64,000 bases of DNA from Actinopolymorpha singaporensis (GTDB lineage: Bacteria > Actinomycetota > Actinomycetes > Propionibacteriales > Actinopolymorphaceae), in assembly GCF_900104745.1 (NCBI RefSeq), contig NZ_LT629732.1, positions 558,001 through 622,000 on the forward strand, read 5' to 3'. The notes beneath the pieces are model-generated. The model saw only the letters and a list, made by a program, of their open reading frames with translations. It made no database searches and was not told the origin of the DNA. The translations under genes were made by a program, and so were the position numbers. Positions 8,517-16,719 of the stretch are shown here, in pieces (position 1 is the stretch's first letter; every line of letters begins with the position of its first letter).

Positions 8517-8927
8517 TCAGCCCGGGCCGGGCAGGTGAGGCGGGTAGACGGTACGCGGGCCGACCACCTCCGCGCCGAGGGCGCGGACGCGAGTACGCAG
8601 TCCCCGGTCGGCGGTCACGACGACGACTCGCCGCACGTCGGGCTCGGACGAACGCACCAGGTCCACGATCGCGTCGTCGCCGGAGCCGCGGGCCGGAACG
8701 ACCCGAACAGTCGGCGTACCGGCAACGTCCCGCGCCGCCCCCTCGGTGACCAGGACGACCTCGACGGGAGGGTCGACCACACCGGGCAGCCCGGCCGCGG
8801 CGACATCACCCAGCGCGTCCCGGACCCGTCCGGCCGCACCGGAGCGATCCCGCCACCAGCCGTCCGGCACCGAACCCATCACGTTGGCAGCGTCCACCAC
8901 CACCAGCGGGGGCAGGTCGCCGCTCAT
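8517..8927 (-). CDS. NYN/PIN-like domain protein between purA and purD
   Basis: This 136-residue protein has the acidic pattern of NYN/PIN-like nucleases. It starts with LVVVDAANVMGSVPDGWW (first Asp and Asn near residues 12-15), has GSGDDAIVDLV near 83 and VVVTADRGLRTRV near 102, then ends with LGAEVVGP. Relatives are often annotated loosely as NTP pyrophosphohydrolases, but the arrangement fits a metal-dependent RNase fold better. It starts 9 bp after the purA stop and is probably translated from the purA message. The conserved placement between purine genes is the only hint of function. Confidence 0.75.
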   Translation of the reverse strand: MSGDLPPLVVVDAANVMGSVPDGWWRDRSGAAGRVRDALGDVAAAGLPGVVDPPVEVVLVTEGAARDVAGTPTVRVVPARGSGDDAIVDLVRSSEPDVRRVVVVTADRGLRTRVRALGAEVVGPRTVYPPHLPGPG

Positions 8928-8936
8928 GGCCTTCGC

Positions 8937-10220
8937 TCAGACCAGCGGGCGGAGCGAGATGACCTCGTCCCGTCCCGGCCCGACGCCGACGCCGGCGACC
9001 GGGGCACCGATCAGCTCCTCCAGTCGGCGGACGTACGCCTGCGCCGCCTTCGGCAGGTCGTCGAAGCTCCGGCAGCCGGAGATGTCCTCCCACCAGCCGT
9101 CGAGGTACTCGAAGATCGGCCGGGCGTGGTGGAAGTCGGTCTGCGTCATCGGCATCTCGTCGTGTCGTACCCCGTCCACGTCGTACGACACACACACCGG
9201 CACCCGCTCGAAGCCGGACAGGACGTCCAGCTTGGTGATGAAGTAGTCGGTGAAGCCGTTGACCCGGGTGGAGTAGCGCGCGATCACCGCGTCGAACCAC
9301 CCGCAGCGGCGGGGCCGGCCGGTGGTGACGCCGTACTCACCGCCCACCTTGCGCAGGTGCTCGCCGTCGGCGTCGTGCAGCTCGGTCGGGAACGGGCCCG
9401 CGCCGACCCGCGTCGTGTAGGCCTTGAGCACGCCGACCACCCGGTCGATCCGGGTCGGGCCGACACCGGCGCCGATGCACGCGCCGCCCGCCGTCGGGTT
9501 GGAGGACGTGACGAACGGATAGGTGCCGTGGTCGACGTCCAGCATCGTCGCCTGTGCGCCCTCCAGCAGCACGACCTTGCCCTCGTCGAGCGCCTTGTTG
9601 AGCACCGCCGAAGTGTCGGTCACCTTGGGCCGCAGCGCGTCGGCGTACCGCAGGAACCCGTCCACGATCTCGTCCACCGTGATGGCCCGGCGGTTGTAGA
9701 CCTTCACCAGCAGGTGGTTCTTCTGCTCCAGCGCACCCTCCACCTTCTGGCGGAGGATGTTGGGGTCGAAGAGGTCCTGCACGCGGACACCGACCCGGTT
9801 GACCTTGTCGGCGTACGTCGGACCGATGCCGCGGCCGGTGGTGCCGATCTGGTTCTTGCCGAGGAAGCGTTCGGTCACCTTGTCGACCGTCGCGTGGTAC
9901 GGCGCGATCAGGTGGGCATTGGCCGAGATCAGCAGCCGCTCGCAGCTCACGCCGCGCGACTCCAGCATGGCGATCTCGTCCAGCAGCACGGCCGGGTCGA
10001 CGACGACGCCGTTGCCGATCATCGGCACGCAGTCGGGCGTGATCACGCCGGAGGGCAGCAGGTGGACGGCGTACGACTCGCCGTCGACGACCACGGTGTG
10101 GCCGGCGTTGTTGCCGCCCTGGTAGCGGACGCAGTAGTCGACCGAACCGCCGAGCAGGTCGGTGACCTTCCCCTTGCCCTCGTCACCCCACTGGGCGCCG
10201 ACAAGCACGATCGCGGGCAT
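8937..10220 (-). CDS. purA: Adenylosuccinate synthetase
   Basis: This enzyme uses GTP to join IMP and aspartate, the first committed step to AMP. The 427-residue protein has the diagnostic N-terminus [17 protein letters not shown] (P-loop and catalytic Asp), NNAGHTVV near 38, [14 protein letters not shown] near 130 and the C-terminal GPGRDEVI. The ATG at 10220 is supported by AAGGA seven bases upstream. purA leads a compact minus-strand group with the NYN gene and purD; purB on the same strand supplies the next step. Confidence 0.97.
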   Translation of the reverse strand: MPAIVLVGAQWGDEGKGKVTDLLGGSVDYCVRYQGGNNAGHTVVVDGESYAVHLLPSGVITPDCVPMIGNGVVVDPAVLLDEIAMLESRGVSCERLLISANAHLIAPYHATVDKVTERFLGKNQIGTTGRGIGPTYADKVNRVGVRVQDLFDPNILRQKVEGALEQKNHLLVKVYNRRAITVDEIVDGFLRYADALRPKVTDTSAVLNKALDEGKVVLLEGAQATMLDVDHGTYPFVTSSNPTAGGACIGAGVGPTRIDRVVGVLKAYTTRVGAGPFPTELHDADGEHLRKVGGEYGVTTGRPRRCGWFDAVIARYSTRVNGFTDYFITKLDVLSGFERVPVCVSYDVDGVRHDEMPMTQTDFHHARPIFEYLDGWWEDISGCRSFDDLPKAAQAYVRRLEELIGAPVAGVGVGPGRDEVISLRPLV

Positions 10221-10447
10221 CAGGTGGTCCTTCCGGTGGCGGTACTTGGGCTCTGCGGACGCTGCGGGTCTTGAACATCGCCGGGCGGGCACGCAGAATC
10301 GCAGATCACGGCCCTTGCGCGGGCAAGGGTAGTCGACGCTCGGAGCAGGCCCGGCCAGTAGGGCCGCCGGGCGACACCGGTGACCCGGCGACCGTCTCGT
10401 GGATCCGGGTCGTGATCCGCAGGACAGCCTCTCAGGGGCAGTAACGG

Positions 10448-10453
10448 TAGGGT
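10448..10453 (+). promoter_or_regulatory. -10 box TAGGGT for a leaderless DAGK-like gene
   Basis: TAGGGT-N7-GTG(10461). The earlier in-frame GTG at 10452 overlaps the box itself, so it is disfavoured. Confidence 0.5.
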
Positions 10454-10460
10454 GCCGGAC

Positions 10461-11483
10461 GTGGAGTCCCTGCTCGTGGTGACCAACCCAGATGGAGACG
10501 GTTCGGGCGACCAGGGGATCCCGGACGCGATCAGCGAGGCCATCGACGTCCTGCGCAAGCAGGCAGACGTCCATGTGTGCAGGGTTTCCATGCCGGGGGA
10601 TCTCGACGGCGCCCTGCACCGCCGCGGCGGCCGCAAGATCGTGGTGGCGGGCGGCGACAGCGACCTGCACACCGTGGTCGGCGCCCTGCACAAGCGCAAC
10701 GAACTCGACGACGCGGTCCTCGCGATCCTCCCGGACGGTCCGGAATCGGACTTCGCGCGGTCGGCGGGCATTCCCGGCGACCCCGAACGAGCCGCCGAGG
10801 TCGTGCTCCACGGGGTGGAACGCCGCTTCGACCTGCTGGAGGACTGCCGCGGCGACATCGTGGTGAGCACCGTCCACCTCGGCGTCAGCGGGCGGTCGCA
10901 CCGGCCGCGGATCTGGCCGATGCGGTCCGCGGGCGGAGAGGCCGACATCCACGGCACCGACGGCGGCGCCGACGGCGCGGGCCTGGCCGGGATTCCCGTA
11001 CTGTCCGCGCTGCATGCCCTGCACGACGCGGACCACCCGCGCGCCCGGCCGTTCCACGTACGCATCGAGGCCGACGACCAGGTCGTCACCGACTTCGACC
11101 GGCCCGTGATCCAGGTGGCGGTCACCAACTCCGCGTCCTCCGCGTCCTCCACGCCCTCCGCGTCCTCCGCGCCACCGGAGGGAGCAGCCGAGGGCGCCGG
11201 CGGGCCGGACCCGGACCGGCCGGCCGCGGATGCCGACCTCGCCGACGGGTATGTGGACGTGGTGGTCAACTTCGCGGTGGATCCGCTCGCCCGGGCCCGC
11301 CGGGTGCTGAAGCTCGGCCACGACAACGACGACGACACGGTGACGGTGCGGGCCCGCCGGGTGAGCGTGGCGGGCCAGCGCTTCTGGCTCAACTCCGACG
11401 GACAGGACAGCGGCACCGAACGCCGGTGCACCTGGAACGTCGTCCCCCAGCGCCTGCGGGTGATCGTCCCGGCCGGGAGCTGA
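10461..11483 (+). CDS. Diacylglycerol-kinase-like protein with altered catalytic motifs
   Basis: The 340-residue protein has the layout of the lipid-kinase DAGK catalytic family: an N-terminal [11 protein letters not shown] segment, a nucleotide-binding loop and a C-terminal beta-sandwich half. Two signatures differ from the norm. The GGDGT loop reads [10 protein letters not shown] near residue 70, and the expected PxGTGNDFAR reads [11 protein letters not shown] near 95. A serine/alanine/proline-rich insertion lies around 220-245. It may bind lipids or nucleotides without normal kinase activity, or have changed specificity. The GTG at 10461 is chosen from the TAGGGT box. It is divergent from purA and followed 83 bp later by the aldo/keto reductase. 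Confidence 0.75.
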   Translation: MESLLVVTNPDGDGSGDQGIPDAISEAIDVLRKQADVHVCRVSMPGDLDGALHRRGGRKIVVAGGDSDLHTVVGALHKRNELDDAVLAILPDGPESDFARSAGIPGDPERAAEVVLHGVERRFDLLEDCRGDIVVSTVHLGVSGRSHRPRIWPMRSAGGEADIHGTDGGADGAGLAGIPVLSALHALHDADHPRARPFHVRIEADDQVVTDFDRPVIQVAVTNSASSASSTPSASSAPPEGAAEGAGGPDPDRPAADADLADGYVDVVVNFAVDPLARARRVLKLGHDNDDDTVTVRARRVSVAGQRFWLNSDGQDSGTERRCTWNVVPQRLRVIVPAGS

Positions 11484-11566
11484 CGGTCCGCCCGTCCCCG
11501 CGCCGCCCACCCGACAGCCGGACGACAGCCGGACAACAGCCGGACCCAGACTGCGGAAGGTCACTC

Positions 11567-12439
11567 ATGCAACTGCGTCAACTCGGCGACGTACAGGTCA
11601 GCGCCATCGGGCTCGGCGGGATGCCGATGTCCATCGAGGGCCGCCCCGACGAAACCCGCGCCCTCGCCACCATCCACGCCGCCCTGGACGCGGGCGTCAC
11701 GCTGCTCGACACCGCCGACGCCTACCACCTCCACGCCGACGAGGTGGGTCACAACGAGTCGCTGATCGCGAAAGCACTGCGGACGTACGGCGGCGACACC
11801 TCCGGTGTCCTGGTCGCCACCAAGGGCGGCGCCCTGCGCCCCGGCGACGGCTCCTGGACGTTGGACGGCTCGCCCGAACACCTGCGGGAGGCCTGCGAGG
11901 CGTCCCTGCGCCGGTTGGGCGTGGACGCGATCGGGCTGTACCAGTTCCACCGGCCGGACCCGAAGGTGCCGTACGCGGAGTCCGTCGGCGCGATCCGCGA
12001 CCTGCTGGACGCCGGCAAGATCCGGATGGCCGGGATCTCCAACGCCGACCCCGACCAGATCCGGCAGGCACAGGAGATCCTCGGCGGCCGGCTGGCCTCG
12101 GTGCAGAACCAGTACTCCCCCGCGTTCGTCAGCAGCCGGCCCGAGCTGGACCTGTGCGACGAGCTCGGCATCGCGTTCCTGCCGTGGAGCCCGCTCGGCG
12201 GGATCAGCGGCGCGGCCGAGCTCGGCGGCAAGTTCGCGGCGTTCGCGGAGGTGGCCAGGGAGCACGACGTCAGCCCGCAGCGAGTCTGCCTGGCGTGGAT
12301 GCTGGCCACCTCTCCGGTGGTGATCCCGATCCCGGGTTCCAGTCGGCCGGAGACCGCCCACGACTCCGCGGCGGCGGCCGACCTGGTGCTCACCGCGGAC
12401 GAGAAGACCGCGCTCGACGAGGCCGTCGGCGTTTTCTGA
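11567..12439 (+). CDS. Aldo/keto reductase
   Basis: This NADPH-dependent (beta/alpha)8-barrel oxidoreductase has 290 residues. It shows the family motifs GLGGMPM near 16, LLDTADAYHL (catalytic Asp and Tyr) near 47, ATKGG (catalytic Lys) near 86, YQFHRPDP near 127 and IPIPGSSRPE, the cofactor-phosphate site, near 250. The usual catalytic histidine position is QFHRPD. The substrate is unknown. GAAGG seven bases upstream supports the ATG at 11567. It converges on DUF3151 with a 10-bp gap. Confidence 0.92.
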   Translation: MQLRQLGDVQVSAIGLGGMPMSIEGRPDETRALATIHAALDAGVTLLDTADAYHLHADEVGHNESLIAKALRTYGGDTSGVLVATKGGALRPGDGSWTLDGSPEHLREACEASLRRLGVDAIGLYQFHRPDPKVPYAESVGAIRDLLDAGKIRMAGISNADPDQIRQAQEILGGRLASVQNQYSPAFVSSRPELDLCDELGIAFLPWSPLGGISGAAELGGKFAAFAEVAREHDVSPQRVCLAWMLATSPVVIPIPGSSRPETAHDSAAAADLVLTADEKTALDEAVGVF

Positions 12440-12449
12440 CCTCGGTGGG

Positions 12450-12866
12450 TCAGCCCGCGAGGCCGAGTTCCTCGGCGGCGGTGGCGCTCGACTCGGCCAG
12501 GAACGTCGAGCAGCGCTCGGCCTCGTCCGCCTCGCCGATCGAACCGGCCGCCTTGGCCAGCGCCGCCAGCGCACGGAGGAAGCCGCGGTTCGGTACGTGT
12601 TCCCACGGCACCGGGCCGTGGCCGCGCCACCCGCTTCGCCGCAGCGAGTCCAGGCCGCGGTGGTAGCCGACCCGGGCGTACGCGTAACCCTCCAGGTCGC
12701 GACCCTCGGCGAGCGCGTGCTCGGCCAGCATCGCCCAGGCGAGGGAGTACGTCGGGTGGGCGCGGGCAACGTCGGCGGCGTCCGTGCCCTCGTCCAGGGC
12801 GGCGCGCGCGGCGGTGTCCTCCGGGAGTTCGGTGGCGGGCGGCTCGCCCAGCAGGTTCATGCTCAT
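12450..12866 (-). CDS. DUF3151 family protein
   Basis: This 138-residue helical protein is of the actinobacterial DUF3151 family, recognised by the N-terminal NLLGEPPATELPED, then the central LAWAMLAEHAL and YAYARVGYHRGLDSLRRSGWRG segment with TPR-like helices. The function is unknown. Two ATG codons (12866 and 12860) are close together and cannot be separated. It sits beside fructose-bisphosphate aldolase, an arrangement I recall from other actinobacteria. A perfect 18-bp palindrome lies 64-81 bp upstream. Confidence 0.8.
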   Translation of the reverse strand: MSMNLLGEPPATELPEDTAARAALDEGTDAADVARAHPTYSLAWAMLAEHALAEGRDLEGYAYARVGYHRGLDSLRRSGWRGHGPVPWEHVPNRGFLRALAALAKAAGSIGEADEAERCSTFLAESSATAAEELGLAG

Positions 12867-12929
12867 GCGCCCATCCTGCCGCCTGCGCGGGTGCGTACCC
12901 GCGCCGCCCGGGTCGAGCCCCCAAGCACT

Positions 12930-12947
12930 TGATCGCGTACGCGATCA
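12930..12947. promoter_or_regulatory. 18-bp perfect palindrome upstream of DUF3151
   Basis: TGATCGCGTACGCGATCA reads the same on both strands and lies 64-81 bp before the DUF3151 start. This is the size and position expected of a dimeric repressor operator. Confidence 0.5.
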
Positions 12948-13027
12948 TGCGCCGGACATGGTCGCGGCGACGCCCCTCGTAGGCCCGGGGTTACCGGGTC
13001 GTCCGAAGCGTCGCCGCTGTCCATTAA

Positions 13028-13048
13028 GTTTCGTGGACCTGACGAAAC
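13028..13048. promoter_or_regulatory. Inverted repeat GTTTCGT-N7-ACGAAAC
   Basis: Perfect 7-base arms with a 7-base spacer in the AT-richer part of the intergenic region. It is a possible regulator site; no gene can be tied to it. Confidence 0.3.
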
Positions 13049-13117
13049 GCGCGCAATACTCCAACCAGGGAGAGTTCCCGGTAATCGTGGCCGGAAACGG
13101 CCGTCGTACCTCTGGGT

Positions 13118-13152
13118 CGGTAAACGTTGATGAAACCCGGCGGTAAACGTTG
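13118..13152. repeat. Two direct copies of CGGTAAACGTTG, 23 bp apart
   Basis: Identical 12-mers at 13118-13129 and 13141-13152 lie about two helical turns apart on one DNA face, a common arrangement for cooperative regulator binding. Confidence 0.5.
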
Positions 13153-13193
13153 CATCCGCGGTGACGAGACGTGACGCGACGGCGACAGAGCGA

Positions 13194-13227
13194 AGGAGCC
13201 AGGACGGTGGACACCGTCCTGGCTCCT
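13194..13227 (-). terminator. Hairpin terminator downstream of fba
   Basis: Sixteen-base arms (13194-13209 and 13212-13227) are perfectly complementary with only 2 bases between them, 88 bp beyond the fba stop on its strand. Confidence 0.7.
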
Positions 13228-13314
13228 CGGGTTCGAACGAAGCGCGCCGCCGGCTGCACCGGCCCGACGGCACGCACACCGGCCGTGCCCCACGAAGGGG
13301 CCGGCCCGGCGGCG

Positions 13315-14340
13315 TCACTTGCCGAGCGTCGTACCGGTCGACCGGAGGTTCTCGCAGGCCTCGACGACCCGCTTGGCCATCGACGCCTCGGCGGTCTTGC
13401 CGTAGGCACGCGGGTCGTACGCCTTCTTGTCGCCGACCTCGCCGTCGACCTTCAGCACGCCGTCGTAGTTGCGGAACATGTGGTCGACCACGCCGCGGGT
13501 GAAGGCGTACTGCGTGTCGGTGTCGATGTTCATCTTCACCACGCCGAAGTCGAGCGCGGAGCGGATCTCCTCCAGCAGCGAGCCGGAGCCGCCGTGGAAG
13601 ACCAGGTCGAACGGCTTCTCCTTGCCGTACTTCGCGCCGACCGCCTCCTGGATCTCCTTCAGGATCTCCGGGCGCAACTTGACGTTGCCCGGCTTGTAGA
13701 CGCCGTGCACGTTGCCGAACGTCAGCGCGGTGATGTAGCGGCCGTTCTCACCCAGGCCGAGTTCCTCGGCGGTGCGCAGACCGTCGCCGACCGTGGTGTA
13801 GAGCTTGTCGTCGATCGCGCCGACGATGCCGTCCTCCTCGCCACCGACGACCCCGACCTCGATCTCGAGGATGATCCGGGCGGCGGCCGCCTTCGCGAGC
13901 AGGTCCTTGGCGATCTGGAGGTTCTCCTCCAGCGGCACCGCCGAGCCGTCCCACATGTGCGACTGGAACAGCGGCTCCTCACCGCGCTTCACCCGCTCTG
14001 CCGACAGCTCCAGCAGCGGCCGGACGAACTTGTCCAGCTTGTCCTTCGGGCAGTGGTCGGTGTGCAGGGCGACGTTGACGGGGTAGCCCTTGGCGACCTC
14101 GCGGGCGTACGCGGCGAACGCGGCCGCACCGGTGACCATGTTCTTCACCGTGGAGCCGGACAGGAACTCCGCGCCGCCGGTGGAGACCTGGACGATGCCG
14201 TCGCTCTCCGCCTCGGCGAACCCCCGGAGCGCAGCGTTCAGCGTCTGCGACGAGGTGACGTTGATGGCCGGGTAGGCGAACGCGCCCTCCTTGGCGCGGT
14301 CGAGCATCTCGGCGTAGGCCTCAGGCGTGGCAACAGGCAT
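13315..14340 (-). CDS. fbaA: Class II fructose-bisphosphate aldolase
   Basis: This zinc-dependent glycolytic/gluconeogenic aldolase splits fructose-1,6-bisphosphate to DHAP and glyceraldehyde-3-phosphate. The 341-residue class IIA protein shows LHTDHCPKDKLD (zinc ligand and catalytic Asp) near 95, EIEVGVVGGEEDG near 170, the phosphate loop VFHGGSGS near 255 and MNIDTDTQYAF near 280. The ATG at 14340 has GAGGAG five bases upstream. It is transcribed alone: the next gene upstream starts over 100 bp away and a 16-bp hairpin follows. Confidence 0.97.
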   Translation of the reverse strand: MPVATPEAYAEMLDRAKEGAFAYPAINVTSSQTLNAALRGFAEAESDGIVQVSTGGAEFLSGSTVKNMVTGAAAFAAYAREVAKGYPVNVALHTDHCPKDKLDKFVRPLLELSAERVKRGEEPLFQSHMWDGSAVPLEENLQIAKDLLAKAAAARIILEIEVGVVGGEEDGIVGAIDDKLYTTVGDGLRTAEELGLGENGRYITALTFGNVHGVYKPGNVKLRPEILKEIQEAVGAKYGKEKPFDLVFHGGSGSLLEEIRSALDFGVVKMNIDTDTQYAFTRGVVDHMFRNYDGVLKVDGEVGDKKAYDPRAYGKTAEASMAKRVVEACENLRSTGTTLGK

Positions 14341-14467
14341 GGGCGCTCCTCGAACTGGTCTGTCGGTCCTGCTCACGCCAAGTATCGCCGAGGCGACCGT
14401 GCCCGGGCAGGCCACCCTCCCGGCTCAGCGCGTCGCGACCGCCGGACAGGACCTCCGGCACCCCGCG

Positions 14468-15235
14468 TCAGCGGGCTGGATGCCAGGGCACCCGGCCGGC
14501 GTCGCTGGCCCGGGCGAGGTCGATGTGCACCTGGTAACGGTCGCCGCGGTACCACGAGGTGATCTGTTCGACCGGCCGGCCGCCGGCGGTGGAGGTGCGG
14601 TCCAGAACCAGCAGCGGCGCGCCGACGGTGACGCCGAGGATCCGGGCGGTCTGCGCGTCGGCCACCTCCGACCGCAGGGCCTGCTTGGCGGCGTCGATCA
14701 CCACGCCGTACGACCGGGAGAGTACGGCGTACAGGGACTGCGACAGGTCACGGTCGAGCAGGCCGGGCGCCCGGTCCGCGGCGTACCAGCCGTTCTCCAG
14801 CGCCATCGGCACACCGTCGGCGATCCGCAGGCGTTCGACGCGGTAGGCGGTCTGCGACGCGGTCAGCCCCAGCGCCCGGCGGACCGGTGCCGGCGGAACG
14901 GCCTCGACCGAGCGCAGCACCACGGTCGCCGGCTCGTGGCCGCGGCGGCGCATGTCCTCGGTGAACGACGTGAGCTCCAGCATGGAGTCGACCCGGGGCG
15001 CCGCGACGAACGTGCCCTTGCCCCGCACGCGGTAGAGCCGGCCCTCGGTGACCAGCTGGCCGATCGCCTCCCGCACCGTCATCCGGGACACCCGGTGCGC
15101 GGCCATCAGGTCGCGCTCGGACGGGATCGGCGCGTCCGGGGCGAGTTCGTCCTCGATCAGCGACTCCAGGATCCGCCGCAGCTGGGTGTGTTTCGGCACC
15201 GGACCGTCCGTGACCACCCGGTGACGATCGTCCAC
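14468..15235 (-). CDS. GntR family regulator, HutC/DasR subfamily (UTRA effector domain)
   Basis: The 255-residue protein has a GntR winged helix-turn-helix (IPSERDLMAAHRVSRMTVREAIGQL, about residues 35-60, then the wing GRLYRVRGKGTFV) and a C-terminal UTRA domain with ALENGWYAA and ending YRGDRYQVHIDLAR. HutC/DasR members sense sugar phosphates such as GlcNAc-6-P. It is divergent from a SIS-domain amino-sugar enzyme, which it probably controls. The GTG at 15235 is chosen because GGGAGG lies 8 bases upstream; the GTG at 15244 would overlap that site. I found no good match to the DasR operator in the 137-bp divergent region. Confidence 0.88.
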   Translation of the reverse strand: MDDRHRVVTDGPVPKHTQLRRILESLIEDELAPDAPIPSERDLMAAHRVSRMTVREAIGQLVTEGRLYRVRGKGTFVAAPRVDSMLELTSFTEDMRRRGHEPATVVLRSVEAVPPAPVRRALGLTASQTAYRVERLRIADGVPMALENGWYAADRAPGLLDRDLSQSLYAVLSRSYGVVIDAAKQALRSEVADAQTARILGVTVGAPLLVLDRTSTAGGRPVEQITSWYRGDRYQVHIDLARASDAGRVPWHPAR

Positions 15236-15372
15236 CGTCGGCACCTCCCGTCCGGGCCGCCCACCAGGCGTTCTAGGGTCGCTCCGACACCGTGAGCGGC
15301 GTCGTCGCAGGCATCGTGCCACGACGGCGTACGCCCACACACGAGCCTCGCTGACGATTTCGGAGTCGCCGC

Positions 15373-16416
15373 ATGACCACCCAGATGGCCCGGGAGATCG
15401 CTGAGCAGCCGGACGCGGTTGCCCGGACCCTGGACGGTCTCCGTCCGCTGCGCGGCGAGCTCCACCGCCTCGCCGAGGGCACCCGCCACATTCTGTTCGT
15501 CGCCCGCGGCTCGTCCGACAACGCCTGCGTCTACGGCCGCTACCTCGTGGAGACCCACGCCCACCGGATGGCGGGACTGGCCGCGCCGAGCGTGGCCACC
15601 CACTACCACGCCGAGGTCGACCTCACCGACGCGCTGGTCGTGTGCGTCTCGCAGTCCGGTGAGACCCGGGAGATCGTGGAGACCCAGGAGTGGGCGGCCG
15701 GGCGAGGGGCCCGGACGGTCGCGGTGACCAACGACGGCGAGAGCTCGCTGGCCCGCGGCGCAGACCTCACCCTCGCCACCGACGCCGGCCGCGAGTTCGC
15801 CGTACCCGCGACGAAGACCTACACCACCCAGCTCGCCGCGATGGCCGTCCTGGCCACCGCCCTCGCACCCGACCCGACGTCCCTGGACGCCGACCTGGCC
15901 CGGGTCCCGGAGCAGATGTCCGCGCTGGTCGAGCGGCGGGAGGGTGTGGACGCGGCGGCGGCCCAGCTCGCGAAGTCGGCCGAGACGCTGGTCTCCGGGC
16001 GCGGGCTGCTGTTCGGCACCGCGCTGGAGGTGGCGCTGAAGCTGGAGGAGACCTGCCTGCGTCCGGTCCGCGGACTGTCGTACGCCGACCTGCGGCACGG
16101 CCCGATCGCGGTGGTCGACGCCGACGTGGCCGCGATCGTGGTCGCGGCGAAGGACGGGCCGGTGGTGGGCGGGCTCACCGAGGTCGCCGCCGACCTCGGC
16201 CGCCGGGGTGCCACCACGATCGGGATCGGCGGCGACGCGGCGTTCGGTGCCGCGTGCGCGCTGTCGGTGCCGGGTCCGGACCTGCCGGAGATGGTGGCGC
16301 CGCTGGCCACTGTCGTACCCGGGCAGCTGATGGTGGAGAGCCTGGCCCGCCGGCTCGGCCTGGACCCCGACGCACCGCGCGGGCTGTCCAAGGTCACCCA
16401 GACCGACGCGGGCTGA
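15373..16416 (+). CDS. Double SIS-domain protein, amino-sugar phosphate isomerase/deaminase
   Basis: Two sugar-isomerase domains fill the 347 residues: FVARGSSDNACVYGRY near 48 and GRGLLFGTALEVALKLEE near 215, then SYADLRHGPIAVVD near 238. The protein resembles the isomerase half of GlmS without the glutaminase domain, as in NagB-II glucosamine-6-phosphate deaminases and AgaS/FrlB-type enzymes. It probably converts glucosamine-6-P to fructose-6-P or a related reaction in the cytoplasm. GGAG about 8 bases upstream supports the ATG at 15373. Divergence from a GntR/UTRA regulator fits an amino-sugar catabolic role. Confidence 0.85.
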   Translation: MTTQMAREIAEQPDAVARTLDGLRPLRGELHRLAEGTRHILFVARGSSDNACVYGRYLVETHAHRMAGLAAPSVATHYHAEVDLTDALVVCVSQSGETREIVETQEWAAGRGARTVAVTNDGESSLARGADLTLATDAGREFAVPATKTYTTQLAAMAVLATALAPDPTSLDADLARVPEQMSALVERREGVDAAAAQLAKSAETLVSGRGLLFGTALEVALKLEETCLRPVRGLSYADLRHGPIAVVDADVAAIVVAAKDGPVVGGLTEVAADLGRRGATTIGIGGDAAFGAACALSVPGPDLPEMVAPLATVVPGQLMVESLARRLGLDPDAPRGLSKVTQTDAG

Positions 16417-16450
16417 CCAGCCCGTCGCTCCCCTACGCCTGGAGCTCGCC

Positions 16451-16486
16451 GACGGCCCGCGCCCGGATATTCGGTCGCGGGCCGTC
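16451..16486 (+). terminator. Hairpin terminator after the SIS gene
   Basis: Eleven-base perfect arms (16451-16461 and 16476-16486) enclose a 14-base loop, 35 bp after the stop. The right arm overlaps where a -35 element for the erm leader would be. Confidence 0.55.
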
Positions 16487-16498
16487 GCGTACCCGCAC

Positions 16499-16504
16499 TA
16501 TGGT
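16499..16504 (+). promoter_or_regulatory. -10 box TATGGT for the leaderless erm leader peptide
   Basis: TATGGT is followed by 7 bases and the ATG at 16512. The AT-rich patch GATATT at 16466-16471 lies upstream of the -35 region and only loosely resembles WhiB7-type promoters; there is no consensus -35. Confidence 0.5.
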
Positions 16505-16511
16505 CGCGGCC

Positions 16512-16601
16512 ATGTGCGCGTTCGCGTTCTTCGTCCGCCTGCGGTTCGACCACCCCCGCCGACCTCTCGGTGACGGTCTGATCCAGGTGTCCTCGCGCTG
16601 A
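16512..16601 (+). CDS. Putative Erm leader peptide with RLR macrolide-stalling motif
   Basis: This 29-residue ORF reads MCAFAFFVRLRFDHPRRP followed by a short tail and TGA. The R-L-R triplet at residues 9-11 matches the +X+ class of macrolide-dependent arrest motifs known from ErmDL (MRLR). The ORF begins 7 bases after a TATGGT box and so should be translated from a leaderless message, and it ends 118 bp before erm on the same strand. A 7-base complement to the erm ribosome binding site lies at 16589-16595, inside the end of this ORF. Upstream ATG 16500 lies inside the -10 box. Size, position and motif support the call; stalling is inferred. Confidence 0.65.
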   Translation: MCAFAFFVRLRFDHPRRPLGDGLIQVSSR

Positions 16602-16719
16602 CCCGGGCGTTTCCCCTGCGCGGCGCCCGCCTTCTGGCTGACCCAGGCATTCCCGACCTCCCGAGTGCTCTCGGTGGGGCCTTCACGGCTCCCGTTCGTG
16701 ACCGCACCTCGAGGACGTC

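Larger units (their letters stand above)
12867..13314. other. 448-bp intergenic region with several repeat elements
   Basis: There is no convincing gene between DUF3151 and fba. It holds the palindrome at 12930-12947, the inverted repeat GTTTCGT-N7-ACGAAAC (13028-13048), two direct copies of CGGTAAACGTTG (13118-13129 and 13141-13152) and the fba terminator at 13194-13227. The stretch 13020-13155 is noticeably more AT-rich than the rest. Confidence 0.6.

Noticed and set aside
13171-14562. Plus-strand 463-codon open frame across fba
   Set aside because: It is antisense to a complete class II aldolase; high GC keeps antisense frames open.
15236-15372. DasR-type operator between the GntR and SIS genes
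   Set aside because: Only a partial TTCTAGG-like match exists; no palindrome resembling the DasR consensus could be supported.
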